DNA of 44,058 bases from Segatella copri (GTDB lineage: Bacteria; Bacteroidota; Bacteroidia; Bacteroidales; Bacteroidaceae): assembly GCF_009495355.1 (NCBI RefSeq), contig NZ_VZAD01000051.1, positions 1 through 44,058 on the forward strand, written 5' to 3'. Every line of letters starts with the position of its first letter. Within the stretch, counting starts at the first letter, position 1. This document shows, in pieces, positions 31,644-41,586 of the stretch. The position numbers were made by a program, and so were the translations under genes. Under the pieces are notes generated by a model that worked only from the letters and a program-made list of their open reading frames with translations, searched no databases and was not told the origin of the DNA.

Positions 31644-32930
31644 TTAACGCAGCTGGCCGCGGTAAATGACGAACAATACTACACCCCGTAACAGAAGGTA
31701 GAGAACGAAGGCCAACCACAAGGCATGATTGCCCAGTAAAGGATGCAGAACGAAGAACAGAACGAAGAACGAAGCTGAGGCAATGGCGGTGGAACAGAGC
31801 ATCGACTTTGACTGGGTGATACCGACAAAGATGCCGTCAAAGACGAATGCCGACATGCCCGACAAGGGAATCAGCACTGCCCACCAGAAATACGCACCGG
31901 ATGCCGTTATTACCTTCTCATCACTTGTGAGTAACGAGAGAAAGTTCTCGCCTCCTATTATATATAATAAGGTGAAACCGACGGCTACGCCTACACCGAA
32001 CATCATCGTTCTCTTCACTACTTCCCGGAACGCCACCCTGTTTCCGGCTCCATAATACTTGCCACTCAATGCCTCTGCCGCATAGGCGAAGCCATCCATA
32101 AAATAAGAGAAGATGGTGAAAAGCGTCATCAGCAAGGTGTTGACAGCCAACACCAGCGTACTCTCGCGGGAACCTGCTGCCGTAAAGAAAAGATTCACTG
32201 CCACCAGACATACGGTACGGAGAAATATGTCCCTGTTGAGCGAGAAGAATCGTTTCAGTGGTTCGGAATCAAAAATATGGTGACGATAATCATACTTGCC
32301 CAATCTACGATAGTAGAGGCGATAGAGCACACAAGCCATCAGAAGTCCCCACCATTGGGCGATGACCGTTCCGAGTGCCACACCTTCTACCGTCATCCTG
32401 CAGACGAAGACAAGCATCAGCGAAGCGATGATGTTCACCACATTCTGCGTCAGCGACACTACCATCGGGATGCGGGTGTTCTGCATACCGATAAACCAAC
32501 CCGTGAATCCATAAAGTCCAAGCACAGCGGGAGCACCCCAGATGCAGACATAGCAATATCTGCGAGCCAACTCCACGACATCCGTCTCGGGTGACATCGC
32601 CCACAGTCCGCATCCGATTATCCATCGCTGAAGGATAAAGAACAGCAGACCTATCCCCACACCGATACTCAGAGAGCGCACCAGGAGTCGCTGCACCTCG
32701 GAAAAGTCTCGTCTTCCCAATGCTTGCGAGGTCATTCCGCTGGTTCCCATGCGCAGGAAACCGAACAACCAGTAGATGACATTGAAGAGCATCGAGCCCA
32801 CAGCGATGGCTCCGATATAAGACGCATCGCCGATATGACCGACAATGGCGACATCCACCAAACCCAAAAGCGGTACCGTGATATTGCTGATTATCGACGG
32901 TACCGCTAAATGTAATATCTTCCTATTCAT
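31644..32930 (-). CDS. MATE family efflux transporter (DinF-like)
   Basis: A 428-residue inner-membrane transporter with twelve predicted helices, exporting cationic or other compounds with Na+ or H+ exchange. The N-terminus (ILHLAVPSIISNITVPLLGLV then DVAIVGHIGD) and the GMTSQALGRRD loop are typical of the DinF branch. It starts with a TAATG overlap at the trpS stop, so the two are co-translated. Substrate not predictable. Confidence 0.9.
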   Translation of the reverse strand: MNRKILHLAVPSIISNITVPLLGLVDVAIVGHIGDASYIGAIAVGSMLFNVIYWLFGFLRMGTSGMTSQALGRRDFSEVQRLLVRSLSIGVGIGLLFFILQRWIIGCGLWAMSPETDVVELARRYCYVCIWGAPAVLGLYGFTGWFIGMQNTRIPMVVSLTQNVVNIIASLMLVFVCRMTVEGVALGTVIAQWWGLLMACVLYRLYYRRLGKYDYRHHIFDSEPLKRFFSLNRDIFLRTVCLVAVNLFFTAAGSRESTLVLAVNTLLMTLFTIFSYFMDGFAYAAEALSGKYYGAGNRVAFREVVKRTMMFGVGVAVGFTLLYIIGGENFLSLLTSDEKVITASGAYFWWAVLIPLSGMSAFVFDGIFVGITQSKSMLCSTAIASASFFVLFFVLHPLLGNHALWLAFVLYLLLRGVVLFVIYRGQLR

Positions 32931-34015
32931 TAAATTTTAAACTTCGCAGCCTGCTCCTCGATGTAAGCTGCATCGCTGAAGTAGTCGATACGCATGGCTT
33001 TGCGAACCTCATCCATAGTCTGGGCTGCAAAGGCACGGGCTTCCTCACTGCCCTTCTTCAGGATGTTGAACACCTCAGGAATATCCTGCTCGTACTCATG
33101 ACGGCGAGCACGGATAGGAGTAAGCATCTTGTTGAGCACACTGTTGAGGAATTTCTTACAGGTTCCGTCACCGATGCCTCCCTTCACATACTGGGCCTTC
33201 AGTTCGTCGAGATTCTGGAACTCTGGCCAGAACTCAGCGAAATCTTCAGGTGTAGAGAACGCCTCGAGATAAGTGAACACGGCATTGCACTCCAGATGTC
33301 CTGGTTCTTCCATACTCATACGTGGAGCACCGTTCGACATCTTCTTCACCTTCTTCCATACCGTCTTCTCGTCGTCGCTCAGATAGATACAGTTGCCAAG
33401 ACTCTTACTCATCTTCTCCTTACCATCGGTACCTGGAAGACGACGGCAAACCACATTCTCGGGGAGCATAATCTCCGGCTCTACAAGCACAGGTGCGTAA
33501 ATCTGATTGAAACGGCGCACCAACTCACGTGTTACCTCCAGCATTGGTTCCTGGTCTTCACCAGCAGGAACGGTTGTAGCTTTGAAGGCTGTGATGTCAG
33601 CAGCCTGACTTACTGGATAGCAGAAGAAGCCAAGAGGAATGTTGGCCTCGAAGTTGCGCATCTTGATCTCGGTCTTCACCGTTGGGTTGCGCTGAACACG
33701 AGATACGCTGATGAGGTTCATCAAATAGGTGGTGAGCTCGGCAAGCTCAGGAATCATACTCTGAATATAGAGTGTGCACTTCTGTGGATCAAGGCCTACA
33801 GAGAGGTAATCGAGAGCCACTTCGGTGATGTTCTGACGTATCTTCTCTGGGTTGTCTGCATTGTCAGTAAGAGCCTGCACATCGGCCATAAACACGAACA
33901 TCTTGTCGAAGTCGCCTGCATTCTGCAGTTGTACTCGGCGCTGAAGTGAGCCGATGTAATGCCCCAAGTGGAGCTTGCCTGTTGGACGGTCGCCCGTCAA
34001 TATTATCTTTCCCAT
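32930..34015 (-). CDS. trpS: Tryptophan-tRNA ligase
   Basis: The class I synthetase charging tRNA-Trp. The 361 residues start MGKIILTGDRPTGKLHLGHYI, which holds the HIGH-type signature (HLGH), and the KMSKS loop is exact (GKEMSKSLGNC region as KEKMSKSLGN). The ATG at 34013-34015 was chosen because the frame upstream runs into the promoter. It is followed directly by the MATE gene. A promoter lies 59 bases ahead. Confidence 0.95.
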   Translation of the reverse strand: MGKIILTGDRPTGKLHLGHYIGSLQRRVQLQNAGDFDKMFVFMADVQALTDNADNPEKIRQNITEVALDYLSVGLDPQKCTLYIQSMIPELAELTTYLMNLISVSRVQRNPTVKTEIKMRNFEANIPLGFFCYPVSQAADITAFKATTVPAGEDQEPMLEVTRELVRRFNQIYAPVLVEPEIMLPENVVCRRLPGTDGKEKMSKSLGNCIYLSDDEKTVWKKVKKMSNGAPRMSMEEPGHLECNAVFTYLEAFSTPEDFAEFWPEFQNLDELKAQYVKGGIGDGTCKKFLNSVLNKMLTPIRARRHEYEQDIPEVFNILKKGSEEARAFAAQTMDEVRKAMRIDYFSDAAYIEEQAAKFKI

Positions 34016-34073
34016 ATTATTACGATTGTTTCTGTTATACGAAAAATAGTCAGCCTGTCTGCTATTTTTAGTG

Positions 34074-34104
34074 CAAAGGTACAGCAAAAAGGGCAAAACA
34101 CAAA
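34074..34104 (-). promoter_or_regulatory. Promoter of trpS
   Basis: The minus strand has -7 box TACCTTTG (34074-34081) and -33 box TTTG (34101-34104), 19 bases apart. The -33 box lies inside the terminator of the gene upstream, so the two elements are interlocked. Confidence 0.7.
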
Positions 34105-34135
34105 ATAAATAGTTACTTATTTTGTGTTTTTGCCC
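34086..34135 (-). terminator. Terminator of the DUF3857 pair
   Basis: GGGCAAAACACAAAATAA (34091-34108) pairs with 34117-34135 over 18 bases with one bulged T. On the minus strand the hairpin is followed by TTTTTG, a good intrinsic terminator after the stop at 34204. Confidence 0.85.
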
Positions 34136-34203
34136 CTTACCCGTCACTTACCATGTATATTTTAATCGGCAAATCACAGTTGTGTTGTGACAGCGAAAAC
34201 AAA

Positions 34204-36360
34204 TTACTTCTTGGTGATCACCACTTGTTTCTCATTGAAAGCACTGCAAGCATCTACCAACTTCAAGACTTTGTCCCAGTTGGCTACTGGTTCCTCACGA
34301 TGCAAGAAACTCTTGCTTACATGCACTATGATCTTGCCAGCCTCGGCACTTGCCTTCACCGCGAACTCGCCACAATCGTTGCTGACGGTGGTATTCAGTT
34401 TCTTCAATGACTCTGCTGAAGCCTGATAGCCATTTGGCAAAGCTATTTCTATATTCCACTCATCAGCAAATGCCATTCTACGCCAGATACGATCCTTACG
34501 GATGCGGTCATTGCCTTCCAGTTTCATCTGCTCTCCTATCAGCTTTCCCACAGCCAGCATCATGCTGCTTCCTGCACGTTTCACCAATCCTTCCATCTCG
34601 TAATCTACATGATAAACGAAGTCTGCGCTGTCTTTTCGGATGCCTACACAATCGAGTCCATAACCATTTACCTTGACTGGCTCCGCTTCATGATAGCCTT
34701 TTATCTCTTCCTTGAACTGGTCGGGTTGCTCCTTTTGCTTGTACTCGGCAAAGTCAGACTTCATGACGGAAGCATCTTTCTTCAAGAAAGCACTATAAGG
34801 ATCAGACTCATCATACTTCAAATAACGCCAAAAAGCGGCAAGATGGTCGGGACCATACAGATAATAATCTGGCGAGCTAACCATTTGTCCGTATTCTTTC
34901 TGTGCGCCAGAATAGTCTATGCTGCGGTGAATATTCATCTTGGTACCATCGATGTTGACCTTAATGGTGACGACAGACTTGTTAGTGGCAGCTGTACTTA
35001 CAGGGATTTCGAATGGCGCATCAACATCCTGCATATATGCCTTACGCCCCTGGAACTTATAAGGGATGTCCGATGCCACCTTAGGAAAGGTACCAGGGAA
35101 ATAATACAGGTTGGTTCCCTTGAGGCGGAAGAACCAAGTGGTAGAATTATAGTTGATGAGCTTGTCGACAGGCAATTCGCCAACAGCAGTCGTGATGCCC
35201 ATTTCCACTTCTACCCCTAACTTACGCAAGAAGTTGGGCACACGGTTGAAGGCTTCTTGGCTTGTTCCACCAGTAACATATTCATAAGCATAAATACGGT
35301 CTGCTTTCTCGTCGGCAGGCATCGACTCATCCTTGGCCGACTTATACACACTGCGTTTCTGCGCAGAAAGACCTGCTGCCGAATAGCCGTTCTTGCTAAC
35401 ATAAGACTTCATCAGCTTCCAGTCATCTTGTAGGATGGGCGCAACATCAGGGTTAGCTCGAACACCTTTCTGACGCATGGCCTTCTCGACCACCATGGTC
35501 TTCGACTTAGTGGGCGTAATGTACATCAAAACATAAGGAGACTGCAAGGAAGAGTTATACCAAGCAGACGGCTCTCCATCGACAGGTTGGTCCATCACAA
35601 AATCAAGCACGGCGTTTTTATCCTTGTCCGTGGTCTGCTTAAATTCGGGAGCCCCATTCATCGAGCGATAAACCGTAGACAAACTTTGGTCTAACACGCA
35701 ATGCACTCTGCTATAAAGAATCGGCTCGTCTTGGCGAAAATAAAAAGTAAAAGGATCCAACCGCTGTTCCTGCGTGTCAATCTGGTCGAGAGAAAATACG
35801 TCAATACAGTCGCCGACCTCCAATCCTGGCACGGCAATCTTCTGGCTCAAGTCCTTGCCTTTCTTACCTTCCTTGACATCCACATAGTCATCGAAGTCGA
35901 CCACTTGCACCTTGCCGTCTTTCTTCAACACACGAATACCCAGGACGGTATTGGTCTTATTGTGATATGCCCCTACCCACTTTTTTGATTTCGTGCGGAA
36001 AGAAAACTCAGAATAATCCTTCAAGGCTTTCTTGTCGTTGAGTTGTATCAGCATACGCTCCATGTCTTCGCAGTCTATCTGACGTGTCAGACGGAGGTTA
36101 ACAAACAATTCCGTTGTTGCCTTACGGTAATAATCGGTACTCAACTCCCGGTAATAAGAGAGGATAACAGCCGATTCGTTCTTGTACTTCGCTGGCACTG
36201 TGCGTTTCTTGAAGTCAGCAGGAGTATTGTCCCACACTTCTTGACGCACTTTCTGAGCCAACTTGAGGTAATCAGCCTTGTCGTCAGCCTTAACAGGCAA
36301 ACATACGAGTTGCATTGCCAAAAGGAAGAAAGCAACTCCCATCATTCTCACATGTTTCAT
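34204..36360 (-). CDS. Exported DUF3857-type protein without transglutaminase triad
   Basis: A 718-residue protein with a signal peptide (MKHVRMMGVAFFLLAMQLVC then LPVKA). The N-terminal half has the DUF3857 pattern of a periplasmic beta-rich domain (VQVVDFDDYVDVK, EVGDCIDVF). Where relatives have a transglutaminase-like core with Cys-His-Asp, only the general fold is suggested, and the triad is not recognisable. It ends in a C-terminal beta-domain. It follows the paralogous gene by 29 bases on the same strand and ends at a strong terminator, so the pair is one unit. Function unknown; likely an envelope protein. Confidence 0.7.
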   Translation of the reverse strand: MKHVRMMGVAFFLLAMQLVCLPVKADDKADYLKLAQKVRQEVWDNTPADFKKRTVPAKYKNESAVILSYYRELSTDYYRKATTELFVNLRLTRQIDCEDMERMLIQLNDKKALKDYSEFSFRTKSKKWVGAYHNKTNTVLGIRVLKKDGKVQVVDFDDYVDVKEGKKGKDLSQKIAVPGLEVGDCIDVFSLDQIDTQEQRLDPFTFYFRQDEPILYSRVHCVLDQSLSTVYRSMNGAPEFKQTTDKDKNAVLDFVMDQPVDGEPSAWYNSSLQSPYVLMYITPTKSKTMVVEKAMRQKGVRANPDVAPILQDDWKLMKSYVSKNGYSAAGLSAQKRSVYKSAKDESMPADEKADRIYAYEYVTGGTSQEAFNRVPNFLRKLGVEVEMGITTAVGELPVDKLINYNSTTWFFRLKGTNLYYFPGTFPKVASDIPYKFQGRKAYMQDVDAPFEIPVSTAATNKSVVTIKVNIDGTKMNIHRSIDYSGAQKEYGQMVSSPDYYLYGPDHLAAFWRYLKYDESDPYSAFLKKDASVMKSDFAEYKQKEQPDQFKEEIKGYHEAEPVKVNGYGLDCVGIRKDSADFVYHVDYEMEGLVKRAGSSMMLAVGKLIGEQMKLEGNDRIRKDRIWRRMAFADEWNIEIALPNGYQASAESLKKLNTTVSNDCGEFAVKASAEAGKIIVHVSKSFLHREEPVANWDKVLKLVDACSAFNEKQVVITKK

Positions 36361-36389
36361 AGTTCAACCTTTAAAATGTATAACATTGC

Positions 36390-38213
36390 TTATTTAGTTT
36401 GCAAAACCACTTGCTCGTTGCAAGCATCATTCCATTCGGAAACCAATTTGTTCCATGCCGGAATATCCTTCAAGGCTACTCGCCTGTTCTTGATGACATA
36501 CTCCTTTTTCATGACGACACGATTGCCTTGTTTGGAAAACGTACAAGACAAGTCTGCCCAATGGGTATGCGACGCAAAAGGAGCAGGGAGTTCCTGCACA
36601 CGCATACCTTTTGGTACAGAGAGACTGACCTTGCGCACATTCTTCAGTTTCATACCTATCATATAGTCGGAAACCCGCTTGGCAGTATCTACTTTCTCCA
36701 ACCACACATCTTTGTCCTGATTCATATCCACATAGAGGTATTGGTCTGCCGACACTCCCACGTTTCCTTTATAAAAAGAGGAAGAGATGGCGAGCTGTTC
36801 GTCTTGGGGCCTACTACCTTTGAGCACCACATCCCTCATTTCGTCATTATTGCCGTCCATTCCCAACAAACGAGACAGAAATTGCTGTCTGTCATCTTGC
36901 GCAGCTGCGTCGTATGCCGACAAGACCATGGCTTTCATATCTCCTTTCCAAGAAGAATTCAGAGTGCCCTTCATGGCATAATTGCCATCCCCCTCTACGG
37001 AAAGTGCACAATCGTATTCCACAGATGAGGAACAAGCTTCCTGGGGCAATGTGGGCAACGTATAGACCCGGCATCCTTCTCCTTCTTCCACCAAAGCCTG
37101 TCGTCCCTGAATATTTGTAGGAATATACCCTAAGGGTATGTAAGAATTGGTGGCATCAAGATAATAGGGCTTACCCTGGTAGAACACCGTGCATATCGCA
37201 TGATTGACAGAGGAAATGGTGGGTACTTCATGCGATGTATAAGGAATGTCATCTGTTCCGATATCTGTCTGTCGCGCATCAAAACCCTGAGCCTTCAACA
37301 AGGTTTTCAGCAAGAGCGACATGGCCTTACAGTCACCATATCGCTTACGGATCGTTTCGGCAGGAGTGGCTGGCTGATGGGCAGAAACGCCGGCCTCGTA
37401 TGCCAAATAGCGTATGTGGCTTTGCACCCAGGCAAAGGTGTTGGCAATTTTCTCCTTGTCACTCTTTGCACCTTGGGCTATCTCTGCAAGGATTTCCGCT
37501 TGGTTGGGAATCGTACAGTCGACATCTGCCATTTTCTTAGACCAAGCGAACATATCCTGTTCATCCTTGAACAAACCTATTACGAGCAAATGAGGAACAG
37601 TATAGCCCCAGGCTGGAGCTCCCGCCTCGGAAACTGGCACAGACAAGCCGTGCATGACATAGGTAAACACGGAGTCGCCAGCCTCATCGGCCACAGCTGT
37701 CTTGACCACATCGGCAGGAAGATTACACTCCTTGAGATGATATTGAGATAAAGCCTTCGGTATAACCACCTGGACGGTTTTGTTCTCTACATAGTAGTCT
37801 TCGGGAAAAGAGATTCTTGTGAAATAAACAGCATCGGTAAAGGTTCGTGCAAAAGAGGCCTTCAAAGTCTTACCCACCTTGGGTATCCGATAATTGAAAT
37901 AACAGACCTTGGTGTCATCAAAGAAGATATTCTCAGGTGTAGCAGACTTATATTGTGCCGTGCCCTTGGAGGAAGCTTTGTCCAAACGGATAAAATCTCC
38001 ATAGTAGACATTCGGCTGAACAAGTGCTGCATATTTTGTCACGCCATATTCCAAATCCGTCGTATTCGAGATGACAGGAATACCATCGGAATTCACCTTA
38101 AACTTATACCGATCCACACAGTTTACTATATGCACATTGTCGTCCACGCCTTGAGCCGCAGCAGACAATACGCTCAGAAAACACAGATAAATAAATACAG
38201 GTTTTATTGTCAT
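36390..38213 (-). CDS. Exported DUF3857/transglutaminase-like protein
   Basis: A 607-residue protein with a signal peptide (MTIKPVFIYLCFLSVLSAAAQ). After an N-terminal DUF3857 domain comes a transglutaminase core with an intact triad: Cys295 in KRYGDCKAMS, His338 in VNHAICTVF and Asp353 in YLDATNSY. The motif AWVQSHIRYLAYE lies just before it. It heads the two-gene unit with the 718-residue paralog. Such proteins may cut or cross-link peptides in the periplasm; the substrate is unknown. No clear promoter is visible ahead of it. Confidence 0.8.
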   Translation of the reverse strand: MTIKPVFIYLCFLSVLSAAAQGVDDNVHIVNCVDRYKFKVNSDGIPVISNTTDLEYGVTKYAALVQPNVYYGDFIRLDKASSKGTAQYKSATPENIFFDDTKVCYFNYRIPKVGKTLKASFARTFTDAVYFTRISFPEDYYVENKTVQVVIPKALSQYHLKECNLPADVVKTAVADEAGDSVFTYVMHGLSVPVSEAGAPAWGYTVPHLLVIGLFKDEQDMFAWSKKMADVDCTIPNQAEILAEIAQGAKSDKEKIANTFAWVQSHIRYLAYEAGVSAHQPATPAETIRKRYGDCKAMSLLLKTLLKAQGFDARQTDIGTDDIPYTSHEVPTISSVNHAICTVFYQGKPYYLDATNSYIPLGYIPTNIQGRQALVEEGEGCRVYTLPTLPQEACSSSVEYDCALSVEGDGNYAMKGTLNSSWKGDMKAMVLSAYDAAAQDDRQQFLSRLLGMDGNNDEMRDVVLKGSRPQDEQLAISSSFYKGNVGVSADQYLYVDMNQDKDVWLEKVDTAKRVSDYMIGMKLKNVRKVSLSVPKGMRVQELPAPFASHTHWADLSCTFSKQGNRVVMKKEYVIKNRRVALKDIPAWNKLVSEWNDACNEQVVLQTK

Positions 38214-38514
38214 CAGATTGGTGTTATGAATTAAATGCCCCCCGAAGTATAAAACAAAGGAAGGGCATTTTATATATTATTCAAGTTTCGCAAATTTTAC
38301 CCCACACGCCCTGAAGGGGCAGAAGCTCTTAGCCCAGGGCAGCGCCCTGGGTTATTTTGGACGCAAACCTGTCGCCCTGTAAGGGCAAAAGCTTTAAAAC
38401 TTCAGGCAATTTACAAAGCTTTTGCCCTTACAGGGCGCCTTGCCGATTGCCATTATACCCAGGGCGCTGCCCTGGGCTAAGAGCTTTTGGGCCTTCAGCC
38501 CGTACTTAAACCAC
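38214..38514. other. Intergenic region filled by a nested inverted repeat
   Basis: The spacer between asnS and the transglutaminase-like gene has no open reading frame worth noting. Its main content is the nested inverted repeat at 38304-38505. Bases 38266-38322 also resemble a stretch at 43389-43446 in opposite orientation. Confidence 0.6.
38304..38505. repeat. Nested long inverted repeat (REP-like)
   Basis: Outer arms: a perfect 30-base pairing of 38323-38352 with 38457-38486, with imperfect extension outward. Inner arms: a perfect 23-base pairing of 38373-38395 with 38415-38437. Each arm carries a GCCCTGWARGGGC-like core, and CCCAGGGC-AGC-GCCCTGGG forms its own hairpin. The element lies between two minus-strand genes and could fold into a stable multi-branched structure. 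Confidence 0.85.
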
Positions 38515-39942
38515 TTAGAACTCTGCGTTCTTAGGAGTACGTGGGAAAGGAATCACGTCACGGATATTCTGCATACCTGTAACAAAGAGAATCAGGCGCT
38601 CGAAACCGAGACCGAAACCAGCATGAGGACATGAACCATACTTACGGGTGTCGAGATACCACTCCATATCCTTCATTGGGATGTTGCGGTCCTTGATCTC
38701 GCCCATCAGCTTGTCATAGCTCTCCTCACGGACAGAACCACCGATGATCTCGCCTATCTGTGGGAAAAGCACATCGGTACCCTGAACGGTCTGGCCGCTC
38801 TTGCCACCGAAGCCACTCTCCTCCTCGTCTATCTTCATATAGAAAGCCTTGATGGCCTTAGGATAGTTGGTCATGATGACAGGCTTCTTGAAGTGCTCCT
38901 CTACCAAGAAACGCTCGTGCTCTGAAGCCAAGTCGTCGCCCCACTCACATGGGAACTCAAACTTCTTGCCATTGGCTATAGCCTCCTGCAAGATGCGGAT
39001 ACCTTCAGTATAGGGCAGATGAACGAATTCGGAGTTCAGCACACTTTCCAATCGGGCAATCAGACCCTTGTCGATCATCTTGTTCAGGAATGCAAGATCG
39101 TCCTTGCAGTTGTCGAGTGCCCAGCGGATGCAGTACTTGATGAAATCTTCCTCCAGTTCCATCAAACCAGCCATGTCCAGGAATGCCACCTCAGGCTCTA
39201 CCATCCAGAACTCTGCCAGATGGCGGGGAGTATTACTGTTCTCTGCACGGAAAGTTGGACCGAATGTATAAATAGCACCAAGGGCTGTGGCACCCAACTC
39301 GCCCTCCAACTGACCAGAAACGGTCAATGAAGTCTGCTTGCCGAAGAAATCATCAGAGTAGTCTATCTTGCCATCCTCTGTCTTCTTCAGGTTGTAGAGG
39401 TTCTTGGTAGTTACCTGGAACATCTGACCTGCACCCTCGCAGTCGCTGGCTGTGATGAGAGGTGTATTGAAGTAGAAGTAGCCATGCTCGTGGAAGTAGG
39501 TATGGATAGCCATCGCCATGTTATGACGAATACGCATCACGGCACCAAAGGTGTTGGTACGGAGGCGCAGGTGAGCATACTGACGCATGTACTCAAAGCT
39601 CTGACCCTTCTTCTGCATAGGATAATCGCTTCCGCAGAGACCGTAAATCTCAATGCTTTCGCACTGGATTTCAACACTCTGTCCGGCACCCTGACTTTCA
39701 ACCAAAGTACCTACTGCACTGATGCAGGCGCCAGTGGTAATCTGACGGAGCTGATTCTCATCGACCTTGGATGGGTCGACTACTATCTGAATATTATTAA
39801 TAGTAGAACCATCGTTAAGAGCGATAAAATCGACTGCTTTGCTACTACGATGGGTACGCACCCATCCCTTTACATTCACGATTGAGCCATAGGCTGTGCT
39901 CTTGAGCAAGTCTACAACCTTAGTTCTTTTTACTGTTTCCAT
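38515..39942 (-). CDS. asnS: Asparagine-tRNA ligase
   Basis: A class II synthetase charging tRNA-Asn. The 475-residue protein has an N-terminal OB-fold anticodon domain ([20 protein letters not shown] region) and the class II core with motif 2 ([19 protein letters not shown]) and motif 3 ([15 protein letters not shown]). [17 protein letters not shown] is the usual hinge. Length is normal. Its presence means tRNA-Asn need not be made by transamidation here. Confidence 0.96.
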   Translation of the reverse strand: METVKRTKVVDLLKSTAYGSIVNVKGWVRTHRSSKAVDFIALNDGSTINNIQIVVDPSKVDENQLRQITTGACISAVGTLVESQGAGQSVEIQCESIEIYGLCGSDYPMQKKGQSFEYMRQYAHLRLRTNTFGAVMRIRHNMAMAIHTYFHEHGYFYFNTPLITASDCEGAGQMFQVTTKNLYNLKKTEDGKIDYSDDFFGKQTSLTVSGQLEGELGATALGAIYTFGPTFRAENSNTPRHLAEFWMVEPEVAFLDMAGLMELEEDFIKYCIRWALDNCKDDLAFLNKMIDKGLIARLESVLNSEFVHLPYTEGIRILQEAIANGKKFEFPCEWGDDLASEHERFLVEEHFKKPVIMTNYPKAIKAFYMKIDEEESGFGGKSGQTVQGTDVLFPQIGEIIGGSVREESYDKLMGEIKDRNIPMKDMEWYLDTRKYGSCPHAGFGLGFERLILFVTGMQNIRDVIPFPRTPKNAEF

Positions 39943-39957
39943 TGTTAATATTATGCT

Positions 39958-40014
39958 TCAAGGAGTTAAAGAAGTTAAGGAGCTAAGGAGTCAACTCCTT
40001 AACTCCTTAACTTC
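39958..40014. repeat. GTTAAGGAG repeat forming a 21-bp hairpin
   Basis: Tandem AAGGAGTTAAAGAAGTTAAG-type units occupy the spacer between rluB-like gene and asnS. 39971-39991 pairs with 39994-40014 over 21 bases with one mismatch, giving an unusually long, tight hairpin. It shares its repeat unit with 28616-28657. It has no T-tract, so termination is uncertain. Confidence 0.75.
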
Positions 40015-40027
40015 ATATTATTGTTTC

Positions 40028-41446
40028 TTATTCAAAAGCACCCATGCGGAGCATGTCGACTTCCTTCTCTGTCAGGAAGCGCCAGTCGCCACGACGGAGG
40101 TTCTTCTTAGTCAGACCGGCAAACTGTACACGGTCGAGCTTGGTGACACGATAGCCAAGGCTCTCGAAAATACGACGAACGATACGGTTCTTGCCACTAT
40201 GGATCTCGATACCTACCTGTGCCTTGTCGTTGTCATCAGCATACTCTACTGCGTCTGCCTTGATCTCGCCATCCTCAAGAGTGATACCGTCACGAATCTG
40301 CTGCAGGTCGTGAGCTGTCACGTTGCGGTCGAGATGTACGTGATAAACCTTCTTCTTCAAGAACTTAGGATGGGTAAGCTTGCTGGCCAGGTCGCCATCG
40401 TTGGTCAAAAGAAGCACACCTGTAGTGTTGCGGTCAAGACGGCCTACTGGATAAATACGCTCTGGACAAACATCCTTCACGAGGTCCATCACTGTCTTGC
40501 GCTGCTGAGGATCGTCGCTTGTTGTCACATAGTCCTTTGGCTTGTTGAGAAGCACGTAAACCTTCTTCTCCAAGCTGACAGGAGCATCGTGGAACTTCAC
40601 TTCGTCGGTACGCAGAATCTTAGTTCCCAACTCGGTTACTACCTCACCGTTGACAGTAACCACACCTGCCTGAATAAACTCATCAGCCTCACGACGTGAG
40701 CAGATACCGGCATTAGCGAGGAACTTGTTCAAGCGCAATGGCTCGTTAGGATCGATGTTCTCCTCCTTATATTCAATACGCTTCTTGAGATTATATTTTG
40801 CATTGGGATCGTAGCCTGGTGTGTGTGGACGACCATATCCACCACGGTTGTTGTAGCCACCGCCCTGTGGACGACCATATCCGCCACGGTTGTTGTAGCC
40901 ACCGCCCTGTGGACGACCATAACCGCCACGGTTGTTGTTGTAGCCACCGCCCTGTGGACGACCATAACCGCCCTGCTGACGAGACTGATAACCGCCACGG
41001 TTGTTGTTGTAGCCACCACTCTGTGGACGACCATAACCGCCCTGCTGACGAGGCTGATAGCCACCCTCTTCATCATTGTTGTTGAAACGAGGACGATAAC
41101 CACCCTGTGGACGATTCTGATATCCGCCACGGTTGTTGTAGCCACCACCCTGAGGACGACCATAACCGCCCTGCTGACGAGGCTGATAACCACCACGCTG
41201 CTGATAACCACCTTGGCGATGCTCACCATTATTCTGCTGAAGAGCCATTCCGAAACCTTCTGGGCGGAATCCACCTTCATTGCTGCGACCGCTGCTGTAA
41301 GCACGCTGCGAGTTGATACGAGGACGCTGTGGGCGTCCGTTACTGCGATAATTCTTCTGATAACCGCCTGCTGGGGTATAACCCTCACGGGCACCTTCAT
41401 TTGCAGTCGATTCGCTCTGAGGTTTGTTGTCAAATTCTGAATCCAT
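40028..41446 (-). CDS. RluB-like pseudouridine synthase with Gly/Tyr/Arg-rich N-terminus
   Basis: The C-terminal half (about 235-472) is a complete S4/RsuA-family enzyme making pseudouridine in rRNA: S4 domain LRLNKFLANAGICSRREADE, the catalytic Asp near 337 in VGRLDRNTTGVLLLTNDGD, and KNRIVRRIFESLGYRV. The N-terminal 220 residues are low complexity, built mainly from repeats like GGYGRPQGGGYNNRG. This resembles RNA-binding RGG regions and is likely disordered. Such extensions occur in Bacteroidetes RluB-type proteins, though the length varies. The repeats are also tandem at DNA level, so copy number may vary. Confidence 0.92.
   Translation of the reverse strand: MDSEFDNKPQSESTANEGAREGYTPAGGYQKNYRSNGRPQRPRINSQRAYSSGRSNEGGFRPEGFGMALQQNNGEHRQGGYQQRGGYQPRQQGGYGRPQGGGYNNRGGYQNRPQGGYRPRFNNNDEEGGYQPRQQGGYGRPQSGGYNNNRGGYQSRQQGGYGRPQGGGYNNNRGGYGRPQGGGYNNRGGYGRPQGGGYNNRGGYGRPHTPGYDPNAKYNLKKRIEYKEENIDPNEPLRLNKFLANAGICSRREADEFIQAGVVTVNGEVVTELGTKILRTDEVKFHDAPVSLEKKVYVLLNKPKDYVTTSDDPQQRKTVMDLVKDVCPERIYPVGRLDRNTTGVLLLTNDGDLASKLTHPKFLKKKVYHVHLDRNVTAHDLQQIRDGITLEDGEIKADAVEYADDNDKAQVGIEIHSGKNRIVRRIFESLGYRVTKLDRVQFAGLTKKNLRRGDWRFLTEKEVDMLRMGAFE
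40825..41220 (-). repeat. Coding tandem repeat in the pseudouridine synthase gene
   Basis: Copies of a 42-48 base unit, encoding GGYGRPQGGGYNN(N)RG with variants GGYQPRQQ, follow one another across the N-terminal third of the gene. Neighbouring copies at 40838-40960 are nearly identical, a sign of recent duplication or of gene conversion. Confidence 0.85.
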
Positions 41447-41586
41447 TTTCCTTTTTCTTTCTTAAAAGCCTCACGGCTGGGTTAATAACTTTTTTTTAAA
41501 ATAATTCTTTTAGTTCTTTATATATATATATGGTATATGATAAATACTTCGATAGGTAGCGATTGGGAATTGAAGATTAATATCTG

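Noticed and set aside
40729..41433. Alternative-frame product rich in Val/Thr on the minus strand within the pseudouridine synthase gene.
   Set aside because: It is a frame-shifted reading of the tandem repeats; the S4-domain frame is the real one.
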